From the NCBI GenBank assembly GCA_965216425.1, contig CBDCFV010000006.1, forward strand, positions 310,001 through 374,000: a stretch of 64,000 bases of DNA, written 5' to 3'. Positions 18,462-27,924 of this stretch are shown here, piece after piece; the first letter of the stretch is position 1; the number at the start of each line of letters is the position of its first letter. Under the pieces are notes generated by a model. That model was given only the letters and a program-made list of their open reading frames with translations. It did not search any database and had not been told where the DNA came from. The position numbers were made by a program, and so were the translations under genes. The stretch is from CBDCFV01 sp965216425 (GTDB lineage: Bacteria; Chloroflexota; Dehalococcoidia; Lucifugimonadales; UBA3495).

Positions 18462-19849
18462 GGGAAAAGGGACAGACGAGTGGCTTTGGCGACTTGCTAA
18501 CGGCAGTAGTGATGCGCACACCGGGCAAATCCGGTAAGCATTATAGGACCGCTACCGAAGAGGACCTAAGAAACTTCAGGAAAGCCAGAAGAATTCTTGA
18601 CAGAATAGTCCAATCTAATACCGATGAACTCTCTCCCATACCGGATGAGCCTATCAATCCGGAGACTCTGGGACTGAGAATCGATGCAATGGGGTTCAAA
18701 AATTGGAACCAACTGTTTAATGACCGACAAGTTGTCGCGCTCGTCACATTTTCAAGGCTAGTCAAGGTAGCTTTCGATGAAATGTTGAGGAAAGGGATTG
18801 AATTGGATTACGCCCAGGCCGTTTGTGGGTATTTGTCGCTTACCGTCGGGCGTCTAGCTGTCAGGAATAGCAACCAATGCATTTACCATGCCGCAAGGGA
18901 AACGATAGAAAACGAAATCGCAAGAGGAGCTTTACCGCCAGTTTGGGACTATGCGGAAGCTGCTCCTCTTTCCGGGTCTACTGGCTCATGGACTAGCTGC
19001 CTCAGTGGTATTGCCAACGTCATTGAGTCATGCGTGGTCAGTAAATCGGTTCCTAATGTGAACGTCCGCGACGCCACTGGCCCGGATGCTCGCGTTCTTC
19101 AACCCCAAGGGGTCATAACTGACCCGCCATACTACAACTCGGTGGATTATGCTGGACTCTCCGACTTCTTTTATGTATGGCTCAAGCGGTCTTTAGGCCC
19201 GATAGACCCGAGTTTGTTTGATTTGCCGTTAACACCCAAAACCCGGCAAGCAATAATGGACTCAGAATCTAAGACCAATGCAAAAGCCCGACAACGATAT
19301 GTCACATTGATGAAGTCCGCACTTTCTAATGTCCACATGGTACATCCATCAGATCAGATCGCAGGTGTCGCCTTTGCTAACATTGATCCAGATGCGTGGG
19401 CAACGCTAATCGAGAGCTTGTTGGACGTGGGTCTAGTACCTCGCGTCTCATGGCCGATCGACACTGAAATGCAGTCTGGAATAGTCAAAATTGGCCAAGC
19501 CCGGTTATCAACGTCGGTGTGGATGGCGTGCCGTAAAAGAGAGGAAACAGCAGGGGAGGCGTTCCTTGGAGATGTGCTGGCGGAGATGCGCCCTGTAGTC
19601 AGAGAGCGGCTGCTTTACTTCTGGAGCAAGGGTATTCGGGGTGCCGACTTCTTCATTAGCGCTATCGGACCGGCCCTGTCAGTCTTCGGCCGCTATGGCC
19701 GAGTGCTGAGACCAGACGGATCCACGGTAACGGTGCGGGACTTCCTAGACATCGTGCGGCGAGAGTCCACCGACGTAGCCTTGGAGCAGGTTCTTCATGG
19801 GGCAGACCTGGGGGTGATCGATCCGGTAACCCGCCAGTACGTCACCTAG
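18448..19849 (+). pseudogene. DUF1156 adenine-specific DNA methyltransferase, part 2
   Basis: Continuation of the methyltransferase in the -1 frame after the A6 run. It contains the catalytic motif DPPYYNSVDYAGLSDFFYVWL (N6-adenine DPPY) and a conserved region ending IDPVTRQYVT. It then meets TAG at 19847-19849. The next in-frame codons read VWSYSRAPLDAGEAIALCLATG, the expected family sequence, so the TAG probably replaced a tryptophan codon. An amber suppressor or readthrough would be needed for full-length enzyme. A TTG at 18419 could allow separate initiation of this part. Confidence 0.8.
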
Positions 19850-20356
19850 GTATGGAGCTACTCTCGCGCTCCCCTGGACGCGGGCGAGGCTATTGCTCTC
19901 TGCCTGGCCACCGGAGCGTCCTACGCCGACACCACCCGCCCGGCGTCCATCGCCGCCGAGGGCCGGGAAAAGAGCAAGAAAGTGGTCCGGCTGCGCACCG
20001 TCCGGCTGCGGGCCGCAGAGGACGACGATCTGGGGTTCGGCACACCGGCCCGTCCCGCGCCCCTGATAGACCAGCTCCAATACGCGGCTTGGCTGTGGGG
20101 CCAGAACCGTACCGGGGACCTGGGAAGCTACCGGGGCAGCCTGGGCGAGACCCGCTGGGAAGCCATGCGCACTCTTGGGCAAGCCGTGGCAGAGTGCCTA
20201 CCTGATGGCGACGAAGACCGGCGAATTATCAACGGCCTGCTTGGCAGCGGCGTAATGGTGTCAGCGCCACCAGACAACGGCAGGCGGGGGCCGCCCCAGC
20301 CCGCCGGGGCCCAACTGCCACGGTTTGAGACGGAGGAAGAAGATGGTTCAGAATAA
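19850..20356 (+). pseudogene. DUF1156 adenine-specific DNA methyltransferase, part 3
   Basis: In-frame continuation after the amber codon: SRAPLDAGEAIALCLATGASY, then RLRAAEDDDLGFGTPARPAPLIDQLQYAA and a final acidic tail. It has no start of its own near the stop, and the first ATG is at 20165. It is the C-terminal part of the same approximately 965-residue methyltransferase. Its end overlaps the DUF499 gene start by 14 bp, as expected for an operon. Confidence 0.72.
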
Positions 20357-23300
20357 CCACAGCGCTCTAACCCAGGGCCTCAAGCTTTACACCGACGGGA
20401 TGCGGCAGATTATCAAGCAACGATTGATCGCCGCCTTTCCAAACGATTGGTGGGAACAAGGGGTGCTCCCTGCCGTTTCTGACCAACAGCGGACGAATCT
20501 TCGCCGGGACGCTGCGAAAGACCCCAGCCGGGATAAGGCCGACCTGCTGAACCCGGCTCACTTCGTTCCCGTGGTAACCCGCCACTTCAACGGTGTCTTT
20601 CCCCAAGTGTTCCACGACTACAAGAGGACCCAGGCTTGGTTGCGTAGAGCGGACATTGCCAGGACCGACTCGGCCCATCCTCGCTCCGGCGATATGCTGG
20701 CCGACGAGGTAGCGACGGCCCTCTATGATATGGTCCAGTTGATGCGCTTGGCCCAGCTAACCGAAGCGGAAGACGTTGAAGTCATTCGACGTGATGTATT
20801 GCGCTTGACCCTGGAGCAGCCACTGGAGGAAGCGACCTCGACTGCCGAGGAACCGTCAACGTCCCGCCGAGGGGAGTTACCCTACTGGTGGGAGGTGTGC
20901 CTTCCCCGAGATGGATTCAGAAACCCTGCCAACATTGATGAGTCTTTGTTTGCCGCTACGTTGGGTGGCGTGTTTGCCGGCTCGGCGCGAGATGAGTTCC
21001 TGGATCCGGTGCATTTCTTGTCTCACACGCATTTCACCGAAAACCTGACCCGCATGGTTCGAGACACGGTCAGCCGTATGGCAGGCGGCGACGGCCCATC
21101 AGCGACCGAAATACAGACTCCCTTCGGTGGCGGCAAGACCCATGCCTTGCTGACTTTATTCCACCTTATCAACAGTCCAGCCAAAGCGATGACGGTGCCG
21201 GGAGTGCGGGAGGCTCTGGGAGAACTGGAAATTCCGCCCAAGGCCCGAGTGCTGGTATTTGACGGGTATGAAGCCGGAGCGGAACCTATAATAAAGGAGG
21301 ATGGGGCTTCGGTATCGACTCTCTGGGGAGAGCTAACCCACCAACTGGGAGTCGGCGTGTACTCCCGCTTAATCATGGACTCCGACGGGCGGGGTCAGGC
21401 TCCGGGCAACGCCGTGTTCCGGCAAGTCATGGAGGAAGCGGCCCCTTGCCTCATTCTTCTAGACGAGTTGGTAAGCTACCTCGTGAAGTTGAAGTTCTCC
21501 AGCATTAGGCGTACCCAGAACCTGTACCGCCAGACCGTCCAGTTCTTGCAAGACACACTGCAATTGGTCGGCAATACTCCTGGCGTATGTGTGTTGCTCT
21601 CCCTACCCCAGAGCCTCCGCGAGTTCGGTGGCCTGAACCCGGAGCAACTCCAGCGGGAACTGGGAATTCTCGAGGATATACAGCCGCGCGCTGACCGGGT
21701 AGTGTCCAAACGTACTCCAGTCAACGACGAAGAAATCTACCTGCTGATGAGCAAGCGGCTGTTTGAGTCCGTTGATTCCGAAGCGGCGGACCGGGTGGTC
21801 CGTGCCTACAGGGGAATCTATGCTAGGACACCAGCGTCCTATGATTCCTCCGTAACCAGCCAGGACTATATGCGGCAACAAAAAGCTGCTTACCCCATTC
21901 ACCCGGAACTCATTGACGTGCTGTACAAGAAGTGGTCCACGGCGCCCGATTTTCCCAGGACTCGGGCGACGCTACAATTATTGGCCAGTATCGTGGCCGA
22001 TCAATGGGCCAACCGACGGGAAGCTTACAGCATTCAGTCGGCCCACGTTGATCTGGAGCGGGAGAGAATACGTACCAGGATCGTCAGCGCCGCTGGTTCT
22101 GGTGGGGGTTTTGATGGGGTTGTTGCGGCCGACATAATCGGTGGGGATGCCCATGCCGATATGCAGGACCAGGACCGCGGCAGCGACTATGCCCGCCACC
22201 ACATCGGGCGCGGTGTTGCTACTACCCTGCTCATGCACTCTTTTGGGGGAAGGGAAAGGTCCGGGGCCACCTCTCACGAGCTCCGGTTGGGAACAGTATC
22301 CCCCAATGTCGGTCCGGAGTATGTGGCCGAAGTTCTAAACACATTGGAAGAAAGGCTCTGGTACGTGCATCGGGAAGGTGAAGCTCTCCGTTTCCAGACC
22401 CGCCCCAACATCTACCGGGTCATTGCCCAGACCGCCGCGGAGCAGCCCGTCTCCGCCGTGTCTGAACGGCTGCGGGCAGAGGTGGATGCTGTTGTAGGCG
22501 CCGCTGACGGGTTCAGGGTCCTCGCGTGGGTTGGCGAAGATGGGCAAGTGCCCGATAACCCGGAACCTACCATCGCAGTTCTCCCATCCCGATTTGCCGT
22601 ATCCGGCGTCGAAGGGAACGGAAGTCCCGCAGGTGACGTTCCCGTACGTCAATTGTGGGATCGGGTGGGGGGAGGGCTGCGTCAGTGGCGTAACGCCCTC
22701 ATCCTGATAAGCCCTGACCAAGAGCTATGGGGCCGTGCTGAGGAAGCGGTCCGTGAAGTCCTCGCCTACGATTCGGTAATAGCTTCAACGCAAGGAAAAG
22801 ATGTAAATCTGACCCAATTGGAACTTCGGGACCTGAGGAGCAGGGGGGATGCCAAGCGGGACAGCCTACGGACCAGCGTTGCTACGGCCTATCGGTGGGT
22901 GTACTACCCGGAAGAAAACGGACTGGTCACAGCTTCGCTGGCGGTGCCGGCCACAACTGGGGAGAAAATTGCCCTGCGTGTCGTACAACGGCTATCAGAC
23001 CAGGACTATGGGACGCCCAAGATCCTTTCCAGGATGGGGGCCGTCTACTTCAATGCCAGAGTTGGGCCACGATTATGGAAGGACGAAAGCGAAGCTCTGG
23101 ACTTATCCGAAGCGTTGCGAAGGTTCCCCCAGTGGACCTTCTTGCCCCTTCTTCCCAACCGGGAAGACACGTTGAGAAACTGCATCCGCGAGGGAGTCTC
23201 CCAAAAGTTATGGGCCGTGGCCATTGGAGACATCGCCACGTCCAAGTACCAAACGCTGATCGAGACGCCCGAGGAGTTCGACAACCTTGAGTCGCTCTTT

Positions 23301-23702
23301 GACGGCTCTGCTTCCCTCCTGAAGGGAGACCTACTTCAACTCGTCCGAGAAAAACTAATTCCAGTAGTTGAACCAGAGCCATCTGGTGAAGATGGGCAGG
23401 ATACACCTTCGACCCCTGACGGAGAACCAGATCCAGACGGGCCTCCTGGGCAGCCGCCAATTCCTCCGCCCGCCAGAAGACTGTCTCGGGTGCGGCTGAA
23501 TCTACGAGACTTGGCTGTTGGCAAGACGAACAACCTTCAACCATACCTCTTCCGTGTTCTGCAAGACCAGGACGCCGGAGCCGAATTAACAGTCACCATT
23601 GAAGTTTCCAGCGACGCGGGCATTCCTGAGGAAGTCCTGAACCGCCGAATCGTCGAGGGGCTGGAGCAGCTGGACATCAACATTGGGTGGGAAGAAGGCT
23701 AG
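20343..23702 (+). CDS. DUF499 AAA+ ATPase of the defence cassette
   Basis: A 1,119-residue protein of the COG1483 type. Walker A is TPFGGGKTHALLTLFH, Walker B is CLILLDELVSYLVKL, and the middle carries the conserved helical DUF499 body. The C-terminal part has a proline-rich linker (GQPPIPPPARR) and a short final domain. Start chosen at ATG 20343 because GGAGGA lies 5-10 bp before it. COG1483 and COG1743 genes co-occur in defence islands, with the ATPase thought to act with the helicase and methyltransferase on foreign DNA. This is the only large gene of the cassette that looks intact. Confidence 0.88.
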   Translation: MVQNNHSALTQGLKLYTDGMRQIIKQRLIAAFPNDWWEQGVLPAVSDQQRTNLRRDAAKDPSRDKADLLNPAHFVPVVTRHFNGVFPQVFHDYKRTQAWLRRADIARTDSAHPRSGDMLADEVATALYDMVQLMRLAQLTEAEDVEVIRRDVLRLTLEQPLEEATSTAEEPSTSRRGELPYWWEVCLPRDGFRNPANIDESLFAATLGGVFAGSARDEFLDPVHFLSHTHFTENLTRMVRDTVSRMAGGDGPSATEIQTPFGGGKTHALLTLFHLINSPAKAMTVPGVREALGELEIPPKARVLVFDGYEAGAEPIIKEDGASVSTLWGELTHQLGVGVYSRLIMDSDGRGQAPGNAVFRQVMEEAAPCLILLDELVSYLVKLKFSSIRRTQNLYRQTVQFLQDTLQLVGNTPGVCVLLSLPQSLREFGGLNPEQLQRELGILEDIQPRADRVVSKRTPVNDEEIYLLMSKRLFESVDSEAADRVVRAYRGIYARTPASYDSSVTSQDYMRQQKAAYPIHPELIDVLYKKWSTAPDFPRTRATLQLLASIVADQWANRREAYSIQSAHVDLERERIRTRIVSAAGSGGGFDGVVAADIIGGDAHADMQDQDRGSDYARHHIGRGVATTLLMHSFGGRERSGATSHELRLGTVSPNVGPEYVAEVLNTLEERLWYVHREGEALRFQTRPNIYRVIAQTAAEQPVSAVSERLRAEVDAVVGAADGFRVLAWVGEDGQVPDNPEPTIAVLPSRFAVSGVEGNGSPAGDVPVRQLWDRVGGGLRQWRNALILISPDQELWGRAEEAVREVLAYDSVIASTQGKDVNLTQLELRDLRSRGDAKRDSLRTSVATAYRWVYYPEENGLVTASLAVPATTGEKIALRVVQRLSDQDYGTPKILSRMGAVYFNARVGPRLWKDESEALDLSEALRRFPQWTFLPLLPNREDTLRNCIREGVSQKLWAVAIGDIATSKYQTLIETPEEFDNLESLFDGSASLLKGDLLQLVREKLIPVVEPEPSGEDGQDTPSTPDGEPDPDGPPGQPPIPPPARRLSRVRLNLRDLAVGKTNNLQPYLFRVLQDQDAGAELTVTIEVSSDAGIPEEVLNRRIVEGLEQLDINIGWEEG

Positions 23703-23930
23703 TGAGGCGTGTGGCTTAGCCTCTTCGACAACGCCATCCTGGGTAACAGCGCCCTGGCCTGCTGGTTAACGCCAGCCACCAAATAATCATCGAGAGCTCA
23801 AGTTACCGGGAAAGACTGTCCCCACACCGGAAGTTGCGGGTCTTGCAGGACGTGATTGACCTGCAGACCGCAACCTGATATTAGTCCTACTACCGCCCTT
23901 GTATCTTGGCTTGGAGGTGGATAATTTTCT
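23703..23930 (+). other. Gene remnants between the DUF499 gene and IS110
   Basis: A 25-codon frame from GTG 23709 reads WLSLFDNAILGNSALACWL and stops. An overlapping frame reads SSSYRERLSPHRKLRVLQDV and stops at about 23879. Both look like fragments of real proteins, perhaps the next gene of the cassette, lost to rearrangement. No complete gene is present. Confidence 0.3.
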
Positions 23931-23934
23931 CTCA

Positions 23935-24094
23935 TAGATGTGCGGGGTTCGGCAGACCGGCCCGCCCTGGGTCATAGAAGACCGTTGTCAAGCTTGGGTC
24001 GCCGCACCCTTTTCAGAACAGAGCCCGAACAGTTGCCAGGGTTACCAAGCCCGCATCTCGCAAGGACGGGCCGACGGTTCGCAGGGAGGTTCTC
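23935..24094 (+). ncRNA. Candidate bridge-RNA region of IS110
   Basis: Non-coding left end directly upstream of the transposase start, the position where IS110-group elements encode the bridge RNA that selects target and donor DNA. It is about 160 nt and has short self-complementary stretches. Assigned by position only. Confidence 0.35.
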
Positions 24095-25057
24095 ATGGAG
24101 CAACACGGTATCTACGTAGGGATCGATGTGGCCAAGGCCCGGGTAGATGTGGCCATCCGTCCTGGGGGAGACAGGCGTGAGGTCTCCAACGACCAGGCCG
24201 GGATCGCGGCACTGGTGGCCCAGATGCAGCAACTCAATCCCGCAGCCTTGGTGCTGGAGGCTACGGGTGGGCTGGAACTGCCCTTGGTGGCAGCCCTGGC
24301 AGCTGCCTCCCTGCCGGTGGTGGTAGTCAACCCTCGCCAGGTGCGGGACTTTGCCAAGGCCACTGGGCGGCTGGCCAAGACCGATTCCCTGGACGCGGCG
24401 GTCCTGGCTCACTTCGCCGAGGCCGTCCGTCCTCCCCTGCGTCCCCTCCGGGACGCCGAGACTCAGGTCCTCAGCTCGCTGGTGGCCCGCAGACAACAGG
24501 TGATGACCATGCTGGTAGCGGAGAGGAACCGGCTGGGAACCGCCATCAGCGCCGTCCGGCCCAGCATTGAGGCCCACATCGCCTGGCTCAAGCAACAGCT
24601 GGACGACCTGGACCAGGGCTTGCGCCAGACCCTCCGCCAGAGTCCTGTATGGCGGGAGAAGGACGACCTGCTGCGCAGCGTACCCGGCATCGGAAACCAG
24701 ATCTCTCTTACCCTTCTGGCATACCTGCCCGAACTGGGCACTCTCAACCGCCGACAGATCGCTGCCCTGGTGGGCGTGGCTCCCTTCAACCGGGACAGTG
24801 GTACCCTGCGGGGCAAACGCACCGTCTGGGGTGGACGGGCCAGGGTCCGCACAGCCCTCTACATGGGGGCGTTGGTAGCCAGCCGCTTCAACCCGGTCAT
24901 AAGGGACTTCTACCAGCGTCTGTTGTCTGCCGGCAAGCCGAAGAAGCTGGCTCTGACCGCCTGTATGCGGAAGCTGCTGATAATCCTCAACTCCATGCTC
25001 AAGTACGGCTCTTCCTGGAACCACCCGGCCACCAAGTCCCTCACCCATTCCTATTGA
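24095..25057 (+). CDS. IS110-family transposase (DEDD recombinase)
   Basis: A 320-residue protein. The RuvC-like DEDD residues are in YVGIDVAKARVDV, LVLEATGG and AKTDSLDAAVLA. The C-terminal transposase_20 domain shows LRSVPGIGNQISLTLLAYLPELG and ALVGVAPFNRDSGTLRGKR, including the serine-bearing region used by these bridge-RNA-guided recombinases. ATG at 24095 follows GGGAGG. Full family length and intact, so possibly active. Confidence 0.92.
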   Translation: MEQHGIYVGIDVAKARVDVAIRPGGDRREVSNDQAGIAALVAQMQQLNPAALVLEATGGLELPLVAALAAASLPVVVVNPRQVRDFAKATGRLAKTDSLDAAVLAHFAEAVRPPLRPLRDAETQVLSSLVARRQQVMTMLVAERNRLGTAISAVRPSIEAHIAWLKQQLDDLDQGLRQTLRQSPVWREKDDLLRSVPGIGNQISLTLLAYLPELGTLNRRQIAALVGVAPFNRDSGTLRGKRTVWGGRARVRTALYMGALVASRFNPVIRDFYQRLLSAGKPKKLALTACMRKLLIILNSMLKYGSSWNHPATKSLTHSY

Positions 25058-25078
25058 CTTTCAAGACAGTTGCTTGAC

Positions 25079-25204
25079 ACGTTCGATCCCCTCAGACCAC
25101 CGGGCCACTTCCGCCACCTCATTACTGCACGCTGCCACCGCCATACCTCAACACCGCTGGAATGTCTCAATTCTACCCGCTTTTAATCTGCGGCTGTAGT
25201 ACTA
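25079..25204 (-). repeat. Remnant end of an IS701-type element
   Basis: Minus-strand translation NEVAEVARWSEGIER matches the N-terminus of the IS701-type transposase at 38711-40074 (EELAEVARWAEGIEQ). The outer end CTGTAGTA followed by CTAG matches that element's right end. The remainder of the element is missing on the far side of IS110. Confidence 0.6.
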
Positions 25205-25300
25205 GGCACAAATTAGTTCGGTGGCATCTCGACAGTCCACTGCGTGCCAATTACACTGTGGACAAGGATCGGAATACCAAATATGGATGGGGGAGCGGCT

Positions 25301-26139
25301 GTGTACAAGGGTCTATGTGTCCTCAATATGAAAGGCGGTGTCGGCAAGACTACCGTCGCAGTCAACTTGGGTTGGGCCGCAGCTGCCGCTGGTCTGAAGT
25401 GTTTGGTTGTTGACCTTGATCCTCAGTTCAACGCCAGCGTTTATCTCATGGGGACTGGTGCCTATGAAAACCCATCACTTCTGGTGGTCTGACAGTTTTT
25501 GACATCTTCGAAGAGCATACGCCAATGCGAGACCCTCAGAGGGCCAGGCCATCTGGAGACAATGTTATATACACATCCGTTAGAGCGTCTTACCGATACA
25601 AGGGGGAAGTCCATGTGATCCCGTCCCAACTGGAGCTGGCGATGACCTTGAAGAATCCATCTGGCAAGTCGCATCTTCTGTCCACGTTCCTGTCGCAGCA
25701 CGCAAATAATTATGATTTGGTGATCGTCGATCCTCCGCCCACCGACTCAATGGCGACAGACGCCGCATATCTGGCTACGAACTACGTTCTCGTTCCCGTG
25801 AGGCCAGAATTCTTGAGTTCGATTGGATTCCCGTTGCTTGCTCAGTCCGTCCGATCCTTCAAGCAACAGTATCCTAATCACCCGTTGGACGTCATTGGGG
25901 TATTCCTAGCAAATGTTCGCCCTGATAGGCCTGAGTATGGAAGGACGAAAGAAGCCACTACCAGGTTTGCTAGTTCGCAAACATGGAACTACTTAACACA
26001 CGAGATTAGGTTCTCGGATTCATATCCACGTGGGTCACGGGAAGCCTCATCGATCGTGAATACTGACCACGCTCGCCAATACGTCAAACGGGAGTTTGTG
26101 AATTTTGCTAAGGAAGTGTTTGAACGGATGGGCCTTTAG
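25301..26139 (+). pseudogene. ParA-family ATPase with a frameshift
   Basis: The Walker A motif KGGVGKTT and VVDLDPQFNAS lie in the first frame (stop at 25492). The protein continues in the shifted frame as VFDIFEEHTPM, LVIVDPPPTDSM (Walker B) and VPVRPEFLSSIGF to 26139. The break is at GAAAACCC near 25465; one added A would join the frames. ParA proteins partition plasmids, chromosomes or integrative elements. GTG 25301 is preferred as start because GGGGGAG lies 5 bp upstream; ATG 25283 is the alternative. The downstream gene lies 11 bp away. Confidence 0.75.
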
Positions 26140-26150
26140 AGTAGGGTGAG

Positions 26151-26696
26151 ATGATGAAGCGATATAGTGACCAGTTCATCTCAGATCTCTCAAACCTGAT
26201 CAGTCACGGTCCGGAGCCGTTCGACCAGTTGATATTGGACCTGTCTGACCCCGACCGGCGGCAGAGACTGATTGACGCTCTGAGCCAATTGAGTAGAATC
26301 GCCTCGGAGAGCAATCCTCCCAAACGCTCATCGCCTAGACCAAATAACCCGTTCTCATATGGCGACATACAGACTCCCCAGGTCGCCAACGGTGACTCGA
26401 AGATAACCGAGATGCTTGACGCCCTTAGGGAAAAACTCACAATGGCACCTGCTCTGAAAAGTCGTCGCGTGCTGGAAGACCTGGCGCATCAACTGAATGT
26501 CCCCGTAGCTAAAAGAGATTCCATGCCCCGCATAATCCAGAAGGTGCTGGCATACCTAGCGACCCGCAACGCCGAGGAGGTTGCAGAGGCGTTGAATTGG
26601 GTTAAGGAAGCTGACAGGGGTTCCACCGAGTCTTTCATGGACTTGGCGTCGTTCATTACACGTAGTCCAGCTAGTAGTCGGTCAATGTTGGAGTGA
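26151..26696 (+). CDS. Unknown protein downstream of ParA, C-terminus replaced by an IS end
   Basis: A 181-residue, mostly helical, acidic protein with no recognised domain. Its position 11 bp after the ParA gene suggests a partition or plasmid-maintenance partner. The last nine or so residues and the stop are encoded by the terminal sequence of the IS630 element that begins near 26674, so the native protein was probably longer. No HTH of ParB type is evident in what remains. Confidence 0.5.
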   Translation: MMKRYSDQFISDLSNLISHGPEPFDQLILDLSDPDRRQRLIDALSQLSRIASESNPPKRSSPRPNNPFSYGDIQTPQVANGDSKITEMLDALREKLTMAPALKSRRVLEDLAHQLNVPVAKRDSMPRIIQKVLAYLATRNAEEVAEALNWVKEADRGSTESFMDLASFITRSPASSRSMLE

Positions 26697-27834
26697 TGGG
26701 TATAGAGACTTCAGTTTGACTCGGGCGTCCTGAGTGGTGAAGCGCCAGTCCACTCGTATCGCGTCCCGGTTTCGCTGTTGCTGCCACGCTCCCACCTCCC
26801 GCCGCAGAGCGCTTTGGTCGGGAATGCGGCGGTCCAGGCATTGCCGGGACATCACCCCGATTTCGATCTCGGCCATATCCAGCCAACTGCCATGCTTGGG
26901 AGTGTAATGGACCTCCAACCGTTCGGCGATGTGCCGCGCTTCGGCAGGTTCAAAGGCTTCATACAATGAGGCTGGGTGGTGGGTGTTCAGGTTGTCCATC
27001 ACCAGCACAATACGGTCCTTGTGCGGGTAGTCCTCGTCCACCCGTTGCTTGACCACCCGGGCCCAATCGGCTTTCGTGCGCCGGTCCGTCACTTCCACCC
27101 GGCGCCACCCTTCCAGCGGAGCGAACAACATGAAAAGGTTGCTCACCCCGTTGCGCTCGTATTCATAATCGTAGGAGCCCGCCGCCCCAGGCCGGGCCGG
27201 ACGCGGCCGGCGCGTCTCTTTCACCCCCGGTCGTGGCCGAGGGCAGGCTCTGTTGCTTGCTGGTCTCGTCCAGACAGACAAGAACTTCGTTGTCCCCATA
27301 CCGGCGCTGATAGACTTCCAGCACGTCTTCCATCGCACAGACGAACTCGGCGCTGCCTTGCGGCGGGATGCACCAGCATTCCTTCAGCCAAGGCTTGAGT
27401 TCGTTTTTTTGAGCGTCTGGCGCACCGTTTCAGTGCTGATGCTCTCCACTATCTCGCATTCGACCAGCCGGTCGGCCAACAACTTCAGCGTCCAACCGGC
27501 CCGGCCTTCCGGCGGTTCTCCGCAGGCCAGGGCAATCAGGCGGGCTTCCCCTTGACCGTCCAGCCGCTTCGGACGCTGGTTAACCTGCTGCTTTCGTCCC
27601 AGCACCGGCGCACCCGTTCCACCGTCGCACGGCCAATCTGGAGAACCCGGGCAATGTCTTCATCCTTCATGCCCCCGTCCGCATGGGCCTCATCACTCAG
27701 CAGCAGAGCCTGCCCACGTGAAAACGGGGGACGCGCCCGTGGGTCTGCTTGTAAGCCGCCGCCCGGCCACAGGACACCAATGTCTTCAGTTCCTGTCGCT
27801 CCTCCGCACTCAGCTTGACCCGGTATCTCTTCAT
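26682..27834 (-). pseudogene. IS630-family transposase (copy b), multiply frameshifted
   Basis: Begins MKRYRVKLSAEERQELKTL at 27834, shifts near 27715, and continues as KQQVNQRPKRLDGQGEARL, then WTLKLLADRLVE, to the A7 run (CTCAAAAAAACG). The DDE domain follows with DETSKQQ, LVMDNLNTH and WLDMAEIEIGVMS. Between DETSKQQ and KETRRP a 26-bp palindromic element (27224-27249) shifts the frame. At least three independent lesions. Confidence 0.8.
27224..27249. repeat. 26-bp palindromic insertion element, copy 2
   Basis: On the minus strand AGCCTG is followed by CCCTCGG, a six-base loop and CCGGGGG (one G-T pair in the stem). It sits after the DETSKQQ codons; net insertion about 25 bp. Identical over 26 bp to copy 3. 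Confidence 0.75.
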
Positions 27835-27924
27835 CGCTATCCCCTCCTCACACGCCCCAATCCTCTTCGCCCTATGCTTGGTAGAATACACTTGGTCAGT
27901 ACTCAGTTCAAAGATGTTGGACTA

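Larger units (their letters stand above)
23935..25078 (+). mobile_element. IS110-family element
   Basis: Contains an intact IS110 transposase with about 160 bp of non-coding left end and a short right end (CAAGACAGTTGCTTGACA). IS110 elements lack normal inverted repeats, so the borders are approximate. Right of it, sequence homologous to the 5' end of an IS701-type transposase resumes, so the element appears to have landed in that older IS. Confidence 0.65.
26674..27903 (-). mobile_element. IS630-family insertion (copy b)
   Basis: About 1.23 kb with a left end GTAGTCGGTCAATG and a right end CACTTGGTCAGTAC, imperfect inverted repeats like those of copy a. It truncates the gene at 26151. The transposase gene is on the minus strand and heavily frameshifted, so the element is probably immobile by itself. 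Confidence 0.7.

Noticed and set aside
23972..25048. 358-codon frame opposite the IS110 transposase
   Set aside because: Antisense shadow of the intact DEDD recombinase.
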